Positions 22,351 through 34,317 of a stretch of 64,000 nucleotides of DNA are shown one piece after another. Numbering within the stretch: the first letter of the stretch is position 1; each line of letters starts with the position of its first letter. The notes beneath the pieces are model-generated. The model had not been told where the DNA came from. It saw only the letters and a program-made list of their open reading frames with translations, and did not search any database. Location of the stretch: NCBI GenBank assembly GCA_020631735.1, contig CM036201.1, positions 78,840,502 through 78,904,501 on the forward strand. Reading direction: 5' to 3'. This DNA is from Saccharum officinarum (Eukaryota > Streptophyta > Magnoliopsida > Poales > Poaceae). The translations under genes were made by a program, and so were the position numbers.

Positions 22351-25300
22351 CTATGAACAGAACATCCGCTTCTGTGACTGCGACATGCAAGGGTGTTCAG
22401 ATTAGCAAACGACTGAAACTGACGAGTAATTCAGTTCAGAACATTGGAAGAGAATGAAGGAATGTTCAGCATACTGTACCTTGACTCTAGACGACTCCTG
22501 TACAGATTCCAGAGTCTCCACCAATGCTTTCTGCTTTGCCACGGTCGCATTCAACGTCTAGAATCAAACAAGTAATGAGAAGGATCAGGACTTGCAAAAC
22601 GCTAGATTTTCAAAAGGCGCAAAATAAATCAACATGTATTCAGATGATCGATCACTATGTTAGGATATTTCAGACACGTGGAGCCTAATATTTTCATAAC
22701 AGAGCGTAAGAGCTTACTCTTTTGGTCCTCTCAAGGTCAGCCTCAACAGATCTGATCCGCTCGAATGAGCTCAACAGAATGAGTTCCTTGTCCTCTGGGA
22801 TCTGCGGCGGTTTGGTGGCAAGGTGATTGTACAGCGATTCGAGATTGTCGAGACGCTGTAGGCAGGCACACACCTCTTCATCACTGACGACTCGAGGCTT
22901 TGGTTTCTCTGCTGCTGGGGTTGCTGGTGGAGCAGGGAGATTGACGTTCTCAAGCCTCCTCTCAGCTCTAGAGATGAAAAGCCGGATGAAGGAAAAGAGC
23001 TTGATCAAAGCTGTAACTACTAGCTTCACCACATTTTCCCAGCCCCTTTGAACAACAGTGCCGTTGACATTAAGAGCATTGTTCCCTGCAAAAAAACAGA
23101 AAATTTGAACAATGGCTGCAAATAATAGAGGCGGTAAAAAAGACAATGTTTGCTTGTTGCAGCAAAGGTTCCTACTAAGATGTACTGCACAACAAAAGAA
23201 AGAACCCAGACAAAGTAAACCACGGAAAGAAAATTAAGCATATTATTAGAGCTATTAATTGCATATCAAATAAGGTTAACAACACATGGAAATTATAAAC
23301 TGCAATATGTTAACGATGTACATCCACCATGATAATTCAACATATGAAGTATACATCATAGTAAATGAATCAGTCCTACATGAGGACACCATGTACCATA
23401 CAGCACACCGGGCAGGTACCACACCTCTGTTCCCAAGTTATATTATGACAATGACAGCCATCTTCGCAGTAGAAATTCCACTATCATTTACTAGAGTTTT
23501 ATGTCTGTGGTACCAGGAATGTATGGTTACTGTGACATGACACGAGAAAATCATACACAATCTTCAATGTCCTTACTAAAATGTTAACAAGCAAAACTCC
23601 ATTAACCAAAATGATAGGAAAAGTAGATACCTAAATCACGAGGCCTTCTGTTGGTGGAATATTGCCTGAAATCAGCCATTGGTTTCTGCACCATTTCAGT
23701 AATTCGTCGCACTCTATGGTATGATTCAGGAGCCACATCCGGGTGACTTTGATCATCACAGCTTAAGTATGTTGCACAATCTGTGCCCTTTACCTTTGAC
23801 AGAAATAAATACAAAAAATCAATATACTGCAAGGTACCATGGACACAAGTAGGACAGCATGACAAATGCAGTTCATAAGACTAATAGCACAGGGAAAATC
23901 AGATCCAACTGTGAGAACAAAGGAAAATGGATAAACTTACTTCCTCATGAACTGGAGTCAAGCAACCATAGTCAGAAACTTTATGAACAAACGACGGACC
24001 AAAATCATCAACATCAGATCCTGATTCAGCATTTGATGTATCACTTAACATGCCCTGCCACTGCAACAGCAAAATATAGTAGTAGTTTTAGAACAAGAAT
24101 CCAGAAAAGCAATCAGCTTCCTGCAATACTACTAATGTAGGCTGTAATTTTAGAATCTTACTTTCATCTGTTCCAGACGAAAGGAAGAGCTGCTTCTTTC
24201 GTCCCCCTCAGAAACAGGTTTGATTTCCCTCACGCATCCAGCTTCCAAATTGTGGATCAGCTATAAATAATGTCTATCAGTATATAGAAAAACAAGGACA
24301 GCACCTAGATGAACTATTTTCATGTAAACACAACACAGAAAATGGCACCTTCAATATATAAGGATCGTTCCACGGCCCTTTGTTCGATCCAAGACAACCA
24401 CCCTTGTCACTACATGTGCATGAACCACCAAGGAATTCTGGCAACTCACTGAGAAAATACAGGGATTATTAAATGCAGAGGGGCTAAGCTAGGAAACAGC
24501 TAAAGAGAACAAGTTCAGACGAACACAGCTAAGCTACCCATGAGTACACACCTACCTCGAATCTATTACTTCAAGAAGCCTACTCTACTCAAAACAAGCG
24601 TGCCAGTCAACTGACTCTTGACTACACTACTACTAATGGTCAAAGTTCAACTGACTCTGAGAATTGCATGTTTTTATGGACGAGTAGTTCGAACCGAGCA
24701 CCTACACAGAAGAAACAAAAACTAATGATTGTGCTACAATACAAGTGTCCACTAAGGATGGTATATAATTTATGGAACTTTTACATGAATCTTGGATGAA
24801 GTTTTTGGGTCAAGGAAGCCCTTCACACTATTCCAGATCCACTTGAATCCACTGCCAGCGTTCACGACAAACATTTGGTGGAGTGTCTGCATTTATCACA
24901 TTTTACTTGATTGGGTCACCAGGCAAAAATCCTAACAACATGTTACCCAGTCAAAAGTATAATTACCTCAGGATAGTAGTCACTATCAATCTTCTGCATC
25001 CGGTGTACTAGTTCTCTTGCAGTCTTGGAGAAATTCTTAAACCCCTGCAGAAAACAATCAAATCGAATAAACTACAGAACAGATCTGCATTCTGTAAGCA
25101 CAACTCAAACTGAACCATTCACATACCACACCCTGGACGTCCAAGATGGTAGTGGTGGAGTCAATGTGCCTCTTAGCAGCCAATGTGCAGGCAGGGAACC
25201 TCTCCCTGAAGGCCCTCTCAAACTCCTGGACATGGTACTTGATGTAGCGATCCACCGACGTGATCTGCATGAGCTTGTTCGGATCCACCTTCCCTAGCCT

Positions 25301-26081
25301 CTCGATGTACACCGGCCGCCCTTCGCGGTCAACACCATGGTAGCCCTGAGGGTAGTAGCGCAGCACATCATCCAGTTCCTCAAAAACAAAATCCTGACGG
25401 CATGAAGTCACAGCAGATTATTAGTACATCAAACAAAGAATAGTATTTCCGAAGCATTGCTCGCAGTCCTGACTTCACAGTGATCACCTCAAGGATCGTG
25501 TCAGTTCCGAACTCCTTCCTCCATTTCAGCATCTCTGACCACATCTGCATTGCCTTCTCGGCTTCAAACTTCCTGGCCTTCAGGAACCTGAACCAAACGT
25601 TCACAAGGCGACGCGAGTTTCAAATACTGGATACTGGCATTCAACAAACCACGTCCAAACGCAGGCAACGAAATAAAGGGACGGGATTTAAAATGTGACC
25701 TTAGCATCATGTGGTAGTCATCATGCTTCTCGGGGAGGAGGCCGTGCGCGGCGAGGCGGTCCCGGAACGAGGCGACGGCGCGCTCCTCCTCGGCGTCGCG
25801 GACGTCCTCGATGGAGATGGCCGCCGGCGGGAAGCGGAAGTCGACGCGACGTCTCCCTCGCTTCTTGAGCGCGTGGATGGCCTTCCGCCGCAGCGAGCCG
25901 ATCTTGCGCCGCCGCCGCTCGTCCTCCGAGTTGCCGTCGCACAGCGATATCTCAATGTCCTCCGCATGGCTCACTGCAGACACAGATTGGCACGGCGCCG
26001 CGCTAATCATATAACAACAAAAGGATGCAATTTTTTTTTCCAAAACAAAGAACAGGAATCGCTTCTCCCCATACCAGACAT
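22351..26081 (-). CDS. Sec14-nodulin (SFH) phosphatidylinositol transfer protein, exon 7 interrupted
   Basis: Fourteen coding exons, each with GT-AG borders and consistent phase: 26075-26081, 25700-25973, 25488-25587, 25127-25393, 24967-25044, 24785-24886, 24556-24701, 24349-24448, 24162-24260, 23941-24060, 23631-23793, 22718-23085, 22480-22557, 22351-22377. Without the insertion the product would be about 610 aa, the usual size for plant SFH proteins. The N-terminus is basic ([20 protein letters not shown]). Next come CRAL-TRIO-N ([16 protein letters not shown]), the Sec14 lipid-binding fold ([51 protein letters not shown]), an acidic linker, a hydrophobic stretch and a coiled-coil nodulin-like C-terminus ending QKRMFCS. 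Such proteins bind phosphatidylinositol and help phosphoinositide signalling and polarised membrane traffic at the plasma membrane. Exon 7 is split between VLGSNY and [10 protein letters not shown] by about 96 net bp that keep the frame but contain TAG at 24633-24635, predicting truncation at about 298 aa inside the Sec14 fold. It may be a null allele, a pseudogene, or spliced around. Confidence 0.9.
24585..24687 (-). mobile_element. Small insertion in exon 7 of the Sec14-nodulin gene
   Basis: About 100 bp lies between conserved codons of the Sec14 domain. On the plus strand it starts CTACTC and ends GAGTAG, a 6-bp inverted repeat. Inside are two direct copies of GAGTCAGTTGA (minus strand). 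Net gain over the expected exon is 96 bp. It could be a tiny MITE or footprint; no clear target duplication was found. No GT-AG pair inside it that I tried restores the reading frame. Confidence 0.55.
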
Positions 26082-26850
26082 CTTCGCCGCCGTCAATTCT
26101 GGATTCCTGGATAGCCCAGCTGAGACGTCGCGCTCTCGCACCCAATCTTCAATCGCCACTGTCTGCGGAAGAGAAAAAGAAATACCACCAACGATCAGTT
26201 CGCTGCATCAACCATTAAAAAAAAAGAAGCGCATTTGGTAGCGCGGGCGGGCGGGCATGAGTGCGAGCCCTGCGCCGCGGACAGATCTGAGCAGGAAGAA
26301 ACGGAGGGAGGCGAGGACCAAATCTCGTTGCCAAAAAAAAAAGGATTGCAGCTTCCAGGCCCTGAGGAGGAACCTGCATTGGTTACTACTAAAAGCAGCG
26401 AGGCGTCCGAGTCGCCATAAATTCCACCCAGAGGAAGGGAAGGCGCCGCTCATTTACTCCTCCCAACCCAGGAGGAACTTCTTCTGGGCAGAATAAAAAC
26501 GAAAGATGAAGCCTGACATGACAGCTCCAATCCGTCCGTCGCAGCACCCCCGTAAACAAAACAAACACGCGAACAGCGAAACAGATCGTCGCGCAAAACA
26601 GATCCCGTCCACGAAACAAAAACCAGTAAAAATCTCTCGCGGGACAGGAGAGGAGAGGATGAGAACTCACATTTTTGTTTTGGGTGGATTGGAATCAATC
26701 AAGAACCTTGGCAGCTAGGGCGGAGGCGAGAGATTTGAGGCTTGGAGCTTTCTCTCTCTACCTTCCCTGCTCCCGTGCTCCTCTGCCTCTCTTTCCTCCT
26801 GTGTGCCGCTCTGTCTCCTCTCAGTTTGCTCCTTCTGGCGATGGTAACTA
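26082..26850 (-). other. 5' UTR with intron, Sec14-nodulin gene
   Basis: On the minus strand a non-coding first exon (about 26850 to 26671) ends in a good donor (AAAAAT|GTGAGT). An intron of 508 bp (26670-26163) ends in a pyrimidine-rich acceptor TCTTTTTCTCTTCCGCAG. The second leader exon (26162-26082) leads to GGCGGCGAAGATGTCT, a favourable start context. The start codon exon contributes only seven coding bases before the next intron. The first-exon start is inferred from the TATA position. Confidence 0.6.
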
Positions 26851-26880
26851 CTGAGGGGAGGTGGGCACTGCCTCGGCTGC

Positions 26881-26886
26881 TTTATA
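26881..26886 (-). promoter_or_regulatory. TATA box of the Sec14-nodulin gene
   Basis: TTTATA on the plus strand reads TATAAA on the minus strand, in the context CGGTTATAAAGCAGC. It is followed by a GA/CT-rich leader that fits a grass 5' UTR. A start site near 26850 is expected. This is the only good TATA upstream of the leader exon. Confidence 0.6.
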
Positions 26887-27367
26887 ACCGTATTTTATCC
26901 GGAGACACACTGTACAGTTCACTGTATGTAGATACCCGTAGACGAGGAGGAGTATACGCGTACAGTACGCTGTGCTTTTGTTGCAGAAAGATGAGACTCC
27001 GTGATGGACGATGGACGATGGGCCAGCCAAAGGAATGATTTTTTCAATCGCCTGAAAATGTGGCGAGTTCGCTTTCTGGCGGATGAGGTGGACCTGGATT
27101 TGTTCGTTGTTTCTTCCTTTTGGGATCGGAGGAGGATGGATGGATAGATCCATTTCGGCCAGTGTTTAATGCCATCTATCAAGATTCATGCGAAAATCTT
27201 GTAGTACGTACTCAGCAGAAGCCCTGCCATTATTAAGGCTTTTGAATGGTTCCTGGAATTCCTGTGGGGAATTTATGCCGGAAACTGATAACCTCCGATT
27301 CGGGTTTAAATTGGCAGTAAATCGTCGCTTTTACTGTCCAGCGCGTTACAATAGTGTTTTTATGCTA

Positions 27368-27632
27368 GGCCTCTCTTAGTTCGGTGAATTGGGGAGAAAA
27401 ACACGGTATCAGAATTCCTGTAGCATTTCGTTTGTATTTGGTAAAAATTATCTAAATTTTGACTAACTAGGCTTAAAATGTTCATCTCGCAAAGTACAAC
27501 AAAACTGTGCAATTAGTTTTTGATTTCATCAACATTTAGTACTCCATGTATTTGCCGACATTTTGATGTGACAGGGAATCTTCTTTTTGCATAGTGAAAT
27601 TTGGGGAGAATTGGTGGAACTAAACAAGGGCC
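27368..27632. mobile_element. MITE, GGCC...GGCC family (copy 1)
   Basis: About 265 bp with imperfect inverted ends: GGCCTCTCTTAGTTC at the left and GAACTAAACAAGGGCC at the right. The interior holds the phrases TGTAGCATTTCGTTTGTATTTGG, GACTAACTAGGCTTAAAA and GTGCAATTAGTTTTTG, a family I recognise as very common in sorghum-type grasses. TA flanks both ends. Related copies are at 27687-28149 (opposite orientation) and 33282-33500. Confidence 0.75.
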
Positions 27633-27686
27633 TAGTTATAGATGCCAAAGGTACGCAAAATCTTTACTTCTCCTAGTTCGTTTTAG

Positions 27687-28149
27687 GCAGTGTTTAGTTC
27701 CTTCAAAATTCCAAAAATTTTATAAGATTTTTCATCACATTAAGGGGGTGTTTGGTTCCCCGCCACCATTCGCCACGCCGAAGTCTATGGCCGCCACAGC
27801 ATTGATGGCCACCGTTTGGTTGATGAGTCGACTGTGGTCGCCACAACTTTTTGCAGTTGCTTTTGGGTGTGGCGGGTGTGGCGAGCGTGGCGGCCAAAAT
27901 CATCGCCGCACCTTAGGCGGAGGTGGTGGCAACCTGACACGCTGAACCAAACAGCCTCCAAATCTTTGGACGCATGCATAGAACATTAAATGTAGGTAAA
28001 AAAATAACTAATTGCACAGTTTATCTGTAAATATTAAGACGAATCTTTTGAGCCTAGTTAGTCCATGATTGGATAAATTTTACCAAATAACAACGAAAAA
28101 TGCTACAGAAACTTTACACACACTTTACAACCATCTAAACACACCCTTA
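27687..28149. mobile_element. MITE of the same family, split by a second MITE (copy 2)
   Basis: It starts GGCAGTGTTTAGTTCC and ends ATCTAAACACACCC. The characteristic interior (CTAATTGCACAG, GAGCCTAGTTAGTCCATGATT, AACGAAAAATGCTACAG) lies at 28000-28120 in the opposite orientation to copy 1. A separate element at 27744-27959 interrupts it just after TTCATCACATTAA; the text resumes with AAATCTTTGGACGCATGCAT. Confidence 0.75.
27744..27959. mobile_element. Tourist-like MITE nested in another MITE
   Basis: Ends are GGGGGTGTTTGGTTCC and GAACCAAACAGCCTCC, a 14-16 bp imperfect inverted repeat of the Tourist (PIF/Harbinger) style, with a GC-rich interior rich in CGCCAC words. The flanks fit a 3-bp TAA target with one change. 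The host MITE reads continuously if this 216-bp piece is removed. Confidence 0.7.
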
Positions 28150-31100
28150 GATAGGTAGAAGAGATAGGATTACAAGGTCACATAATTTTAAGATCCTATA
28201 TATGGGTTCATCTTTTTGAACATAACACTCCCTTCGAAACGTCCTGAAAATAATATGAATTTGTTTACTGATGAGTCAAACAATCCTAAATTTGATTAAA
28301 TATTTATTTTTAAAAGTACTTAAATTTGTTGAAATTGTTTGGTCCTTGATAAGCAAGGGCTTCCATTCTTCATAGGATGGGTGGAGTATAATCGGCAGCT
28401 CTCTGGTTTGTTTTTCAATAAACAAATAAAATGAACAACGGTGTAGAAAAGCATAACCAATTAATGTACTCTGTCATATATAAACACTTGCCATGTTAGT
28501 TTAAACTTTCTCAAAAATTGAAGCTCATACTACACGGAGGGGCTCTCACTTTCTCTTAATGAAACTCCGCTAAGGTATGTTGGTGAAAAAAAAACTCTGG
28601 CCATCGCATTGTTACCGGGTGACGTTTCTGTTATACAAACCACCACCCAAAGAAAATCGATGGGAGCCTTGGAGACGCCAAGGTCTTGCATGGTTCATTG
28701 GCACGTCAATGTGTTTATTATGTTGAAGTGCATCCAAAACTCTTCCTTAAGAGAGAAGGCCAATCAAAGAAGGAAAAGAAAAAAGTAGCTAGGAACTTTA
28801 GTGCTTTATATCGGGAGATATATTATATATAATATAGATATATATATAATATGTATCCAGAAGGTTCTTTAAGCTGCTGAGCACATGAAGATTTAGGTGA
28901 ACATTACCGCGTTAGACGTAGCCATCGGCGGCGGTGCCACTTTGATGCGCCGTGCCGCAAAGTTGATGCAGACACACTATGGTTATGATTATGAATAAGA
29001 TTATGGTGCTACAGCTCGATCAGGCAGCCGGGCCGTGCTAATATAATCACCGTCCCACGTACAAAGGCACAGACTTAACGGGTAGACAACAGTGACATAA
29101 TAGGATGATAGCCGATGCGTACGCGCCATGTGCAAGCAGCAGCATGCTCGGACCTCTCCGGTCATCCAGCGTCTTTGTGCCTTAAGAGAGAGTAAATTAT
29201 CTTAAATGATCAGCTGATTTAATATATACTCTCTTTGTTCTAAATTATAAGTTATATGGGCATCTGTCCGTCCGGACGCTTGCTTCCTGGGCTGTGGACG
29301 GGCCAAACAAGCCTCTTGGACGACTTCCATAGTTTCTAAAAAACTGGACGCCACGACGACTTCCCTACTCCGCCTCGCCACGTTCTCCACCACCGCACCC
29401 GTGTTGCGCGCTTGTCGTGGCCATCTCCAACGAGCCGGCGAGCCTCCTCACCGTCGCTGAGGTCCGGCCGCTCGCGTGGTGCCGCTGGCTGGCCGGGCCA
29501 ATCCAGCAACAGCGGCGCAGGCACCCGGACGTCGCGTGTGACCAGGCAACCAAGAGAAGGGGTCATTGTTGCCCGGGCCGGGGCCAGGCGCAGGCGCAGC
29601 TGCCCCGCTGCCAGGCCGCACCACAATCCTCAGCTCTGCTCTGTGTCGTAAGGAAGAATGAGATTGAAAAACGCATGTTGCAAGTATATGTTTCAAGTGT
29701 TTGAAAGGTACGTTGCAGGTGTCTCAGATGGATGTTGCAAAGTAGATTGAGATGTTTCATATGGTGCAATGGTTGTACACGTATGTTGCAAGCGTTTGTT
29801 CCCAATGTTGCATCTGTGTTTTTAGACGTATGTTGCAAGTGTGTTTTATCTGGATGTTGCATATGTTTTTACACATATATTGCAAGTGTTTTATTTGAAC
29901 ATTGTGTACGTTTGCAATAGTTTTCAAGTGTTTTTCAGCTGTTTTTGCAAGTGTTTCAGAAGCATGTTTCAAGTGTTTTATCTGTCTTTAGACGTATGTT
30001 GCAAGTGTTGCATCTGGATGTTAAAAAATAGATCGTGTGTTGCATATAGGATGCGTGTGGATAGCGGCAGGGGGACTACGGTGGTGTCGACCCAGCATAG
30101 AGAGCTGTTGTGCCAATCTCCTCGGGTGCCTGACTCTAGAGCTCCTTGCGATGTTGATACTTTAAGCATGGAAGTTGCATTTGATGCTCCGCTGGACGTA
30201 TCTCGGACCACAACTCAGTCGTTACCACAGCATCAGGTGGACCCTTGCGTGCCTAATGAAGCAGGATTGGACAACTTCCTCGGCTCCATCGTGTTGCCAC
30301 TCCAGCTCCCGTTGCTTGCCTCCCGCCCAAACTCCGTGTCTCTAGATAGGATGATGCATCCCTGGTCCCTCCTAGGACTAGTTGTATTTTGAAAGGAATG
30401 AAAAAAGGTTGGCAAGAACGGGACAGGGAACAGTAGCACGCAGCCATATCTTTATCCCGCATATCGGCAAACAGCAAAAAGGAGTAGTGTAGTTGCCCCT
30501 CCTTTTGCTCCCCGTCGTCGTACTGTAGTAGCCACCTGCCCTTTTTGCTGAAACCGGAGGCGACAGGGGCAGGAGACGGGCCGAAGACGAGGAGCCTGGG
30601 AGGTCCAAGCAAAAGGAAACGCCGTGCACGTACGCCCAAAACGGGCGTGGACGCCGCGTGCGTGCGAAACAAAGAAAACGCGCGGCAGTGGATCGAGAAA
30701 GAATCCAAACGGGGACACCATCATCTGCGGCCTGGTGGGCATGGCACATCAGGGCATCAGGGCATGGCACGACCACCTCGATCTCCCTCGTTCCGGCCGT
30801 GCGCGTCAGTTGGACCGGCAGCGCACCATGCAAGCAAGCTAGTGGACGGACGTGGTGGCCTGCCTCTACTGCCTGGTGGGCGGCGGTGGGAGGACGAGCG
30901 AGCTGAGCTAGACGACGAGGCTGGACAAGACGGGTCGGCGGGCATGGTGGCCTCCGACGCGGACGATTGAGGTGCGTCCGTTCGGCAAGGCAAGGCCGGC
31001 CGGCAACGGCGGGCGGGTGCGCGCCGCCGTGCCAGGCACCCCAGCAGCGGAAAAGAGTCGTCAAGCGTTGCAACGTGGAGTAGGAAAAGGTAAGTACGTA

Positions 31101-33281
31101 CGTCACAAGTAGTGGTGGTGCCATGCACTGCGGATTTGCCATGCCAGCCTTGGCTGCTGACACTGTGTATCAGCGAATGTGTGGCCAGTGGGCGGCAATA
31201 ATGCGACCAAGGAAGAGGCGTTCCAGAACGAGGACTCGAGTCGAGGAGCATGTGAGCATAAGGACAAAGCCCTAGGTAGATTGATCACTCGCATTCTTGT
31301 TGTTTTGTTTGCTCGTGTCAGCTAGGACGCGGATTATATATTTTATCACATTATTATAAACCTTACTAGTAGGTTTCGTGGGTGGGGGACTGGATCGGTT
31401 GGGATTAGATTAGATTAGATTATGATGTGTAGTACTGGCAGATTAGCGCTGGGTGATGGAGGTGGGCGATCGATGTCGATGTTGATGTGATGTGACTAGC
31501 GGGACTTGTCGCGTTGCGGTCCGGTCCGTCCTCGGGACCGTACGGAGTTAGGTGCGCGCAGCAGGCAGCAGGACACGACGACGGTCCGCTTCTCCACGCC
31601 TCCTTCCGTGGCTCGCCTCCTCTCTCTTCCCAGTCCAACCTTCCCTTGCCCTTCTCTTCCATGGTCCATGGTTCCACGCATCATCATCCATGGACAGTGC
31701 TCACGCTGCTCCGTCCGTCCACAGACCACAGCGCTCTGGTAGTGATAGGACGTCGTGCCTGCCGACGCCACGGACCATGGACGCGGCGCACCCACCGGCC
31801 GGTGGAAGCCGAGCTGGGCAGCAACGCATGCAAGACCGCGCGGAGCAACATTCCACGAATCATGCACCGCACGGCCTCGGCCTGCCACCGCCGCATCGCA
31901 TCGGGGGTGCAAAAAGCCCCAGCAGCTACCCAGTGGACGCTGCTGACCTTCTTGACAAGTGACAACGAACACAGCAGCAGGTCGATACAGCGTTTTCACT
32001 GGCGACCTCCTTCCGGTTCCGAGCGTGACCACACGACAACGTTGCCGATACCTGCCCTGCGTGAAAAAAACAGTGCTGCGAGTGCGACGGCGACCAAGTC
32101 GGCGATACACGCGTGTACTATTCTGGTACGTGCTGTACATGGTGATAGACGTGCCCGGCGTGGACGCTTGTTGGTGGCACGCAGCCGCACAGTGCGCGTA
32201 CGCCCAAAACGGACAGCACAGCACGGATGGCTGTTGGCGCCGTACGTGACACTGTACCAGCCGAGAGTCCAGACGACGACGTGGCATGGCAGACTGGGCT
32301 CAGTGGCATGGACGTGGCGCTGGGTGACTGACGGAGACTCCAGGCACCCAGCACTGGAGACGGAGCAGGAACGTGGCCTCCTCCGGCCTGCAGCGAACAT
32401 GCATGCGGCTGCAGTGCAGAGCGACGTGCGTGAGCTTGACTAGTGCCGCGGCGGTGCGAGCACCACATGCATATGCATGTCCAGCACATGGGAGGCAGCG
32501 TGCATGGCGACGTGCAGTGCCGGAACGGAGGCGACAGACACAGGCGTCGTCAAGGTGGCCACGTACCTACCCACCCAGAACGCCTACCGTTGCCTCGCCT
32601 GCCTTGCGAATCGAGATGAACCGCCCCACCTCACCTGCTCGGCCGGGCAAATGGGCAATGCAAGAGCCAAGACCACGAGGGCAAAGCAAGCAGGCAACGA
32701 TGAAGGTGTACGAGCTGCTTGCTGCGTCCGGCCGTCCGGGCAACGATGGCGACGGCACGAGAGCGTACCTCTCTGTGCCTGTGTGGCTGGCTGTGTGCCT
32801 GCATGCCCGGGACAAAATGCATGCCTGCCCGGCTGCCGCCTGCCCTTTTGGGATTCTGGATACGGTACGGTGCAAGTGCAACGCAACGAATGAAGGAAAC
32901 GAGAGCGCGTGGTTGGGGTCAGTGCAGCCAGAGCACGTACACGGCGGCGGCCGATCTCCAAGATTCGATTCGATTCGGCGGTCTGATTGTGATGTGAACA
33001 AACAAGCAAGCAAGCTCTCTCGAGTCTCTGGATCACCGTCGTAATCCTTGACAATTTGGCATGGTACTGGTGCTGTATAAAGCAATGTGACACGTAGGAC
33101 GGTAGGAGCGGTACCGTGCAGTCGAGGCAAGCGCATTCAGCCCGGCAACAGGAACCAGAGGTGACCAGTAGGTCGAACGTCCAAAGTCCAAACAAGCTCT
33201 AGTAGTAGTACTACAGGGTCAGGGAGGTACCAACTTTTCCGTATTGTGCCGCTTTTTCTGGTCTCCCATCCATCCATCCAA
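28150..33281. other. Intergenic region, no gene recognised
   Basis: Positions 28150-29200 are AT-rich, with a TA-rich stretch at 28812-28850. Positions 29205-29250 (CTCTCTTTGTTCTAAATTATAAGTTAT) resemble one end of a Stowaway MITE. Positions 29660-30040 hold a TTGCAAGTGTTT repeat. Positions 30400-33200 are GC-rich with overlapping ORFs on both strands in most frames; none shows a domain, so I treat them as chance. Simple runs such as (GATTA)n at 31405-31422 occur. Confidence 0.55.
29660..30040 (+). repeat. TGTTGCAAGTGTTT minisatellite
   Basis: Words such as ATGTTGCAAGTG, TTTCAAGTGTTT, TTTTATCTGGATGTTGC and TTTTTAGACGTATGTTGC recur every 30-60 bp for about 380 bp. The order varies, so it looks like a decayed tandem array. 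ORFs across it on both strands are repeat artefacts. I recall similar strings in other grass DNA but cannot name the element. Confidence 0.65.
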
Positions 33282-33500
33282 GGCCTCGTTCTCTTATTTC
33301 CATCGTATTAATTTTTAGACGCATGTATAAAACATTAAATATTGGTAAAATCAATAAATAACTAATTGCATAGATTAGTTATAAATCATGAGATGAATTT
33401 TTTAAGCCTAATTAGTTCATAATTAAATAATATTTATCAAATACAAACGAAAGTGCTACCGTTAGAAAAATTTTAACATCCCACGATCTAATCAAAGGCC
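33282..33500. mobile_element. MITE, GGCC...GGCC family (copy 3)
   Basis: It runs from GGCCTCGTTCTCTTATTTCC to ATCTAATCAAAGGCC. The interior contains ACGCATGTATAAAACATTAAATATTGG, ACTAATTGCATAGATTAG and GCCTAATTAGTTCATAATTA, matching copies 1 and 2 of the family with substitutions. Confidence 0.7.
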
Positions 33501-34081
33501 CATGTATGCATTCGACCACGGCAGAGCAGAGCAGGGCAGGGCAGGTCAGGGCGCACTGTCTAGGCTGAGCACGCGAGCAGCCGAGCCCGACCGGCCTGCT
33601 CGCTCGCTCTCACGTCTCACCAGGCAGGAAAGGAAGGCAACCCCTCCTGTCTCTATCCCGCAGTGGTAACAGCACAAGGCTCCAAGCAGGCCTCCTGCCG
33701 GCTGCCGCCGCCGCCTCCTCCGCCTGATTCGATCCGGGTCCGGGGTCCGGTACGCACCGGGCGCGGCGGCGGACGGAGGGGCGGATCCAACGGTGCGGAG
33801 TAACGGAGGACGGACGTGGGGCTCGCGTCGCCGTCCAATCCAGATCGATGCCATGCGAGGCGCCATAATTTCAGACGGCGGACGGGATGCGCCCACCCGG
33901 GATGCTTGCAGTTGCAGTGATTGTTTCGTCTTCATGTCATGTGGTCTCTGCCCGGTTTTTGTGTCGGTCGGGGGCTGTGGGCGTGCCCCCTCTACGTGGC
34001 TACTCTCTCCAGCTACTATGATGAGAAGCTTCGGCAATGATCGTGAATTCATGATGCCGGTGGTGCTAAACTCAAAGGTTC

Positions 34082-34207
34082 TTCTCATCCTGCTTATAAT
34101 TCATACTTTTTAACTTGTTTTTTTTCAGTCAGAACAGTATATTTCTCTCATAACAAATCAACTAACAGTATATTTCAGTCGATTTATCAGCACAGCCGAA
34201 CGGGCCT
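34082..34207. mobile_element. Short MITE, second copy of the 17760-17883 family
   Basis: Shared text is CTTATAATTCATACTT...TTTCAGTCAGAACAGTATATTTCTCTCA...CAACTAACAGTATATTTCAG and the end CAGCCGAACGGGCC. It is more AT-shifted than the copy at 17760, consistent with decay of CpG/CpNpG sites. Confidence 0.6.
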
Positions 34208-34317
34208 CAGATCCCTCCCAACCATAGGCGGAGCAGTCCGAACCGCCGCACTGGAGGCCCGCGCTGAACAGAGCGCGGAAACTTGGGCGGGAGGAGTCCA
34301 GGCACGTAATGTTTCCT

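Noticed and set aside
29841..30392. Possible LINE ORF1 fragment (183 aa)
   Set aside because: The first half is minisatellite translation; the second half has a vague likeness to grass LINE ORF1 ends but no zinc knuckle or other firm motif.
31496..32443. Long overlapping ORFs on both strands (263 and 309 aa)
   Set aside because: GC-rich intergenic DNA with Arg/Pro/Ala-rich products in nearly every frame, no motifs and no splice-supported structure.
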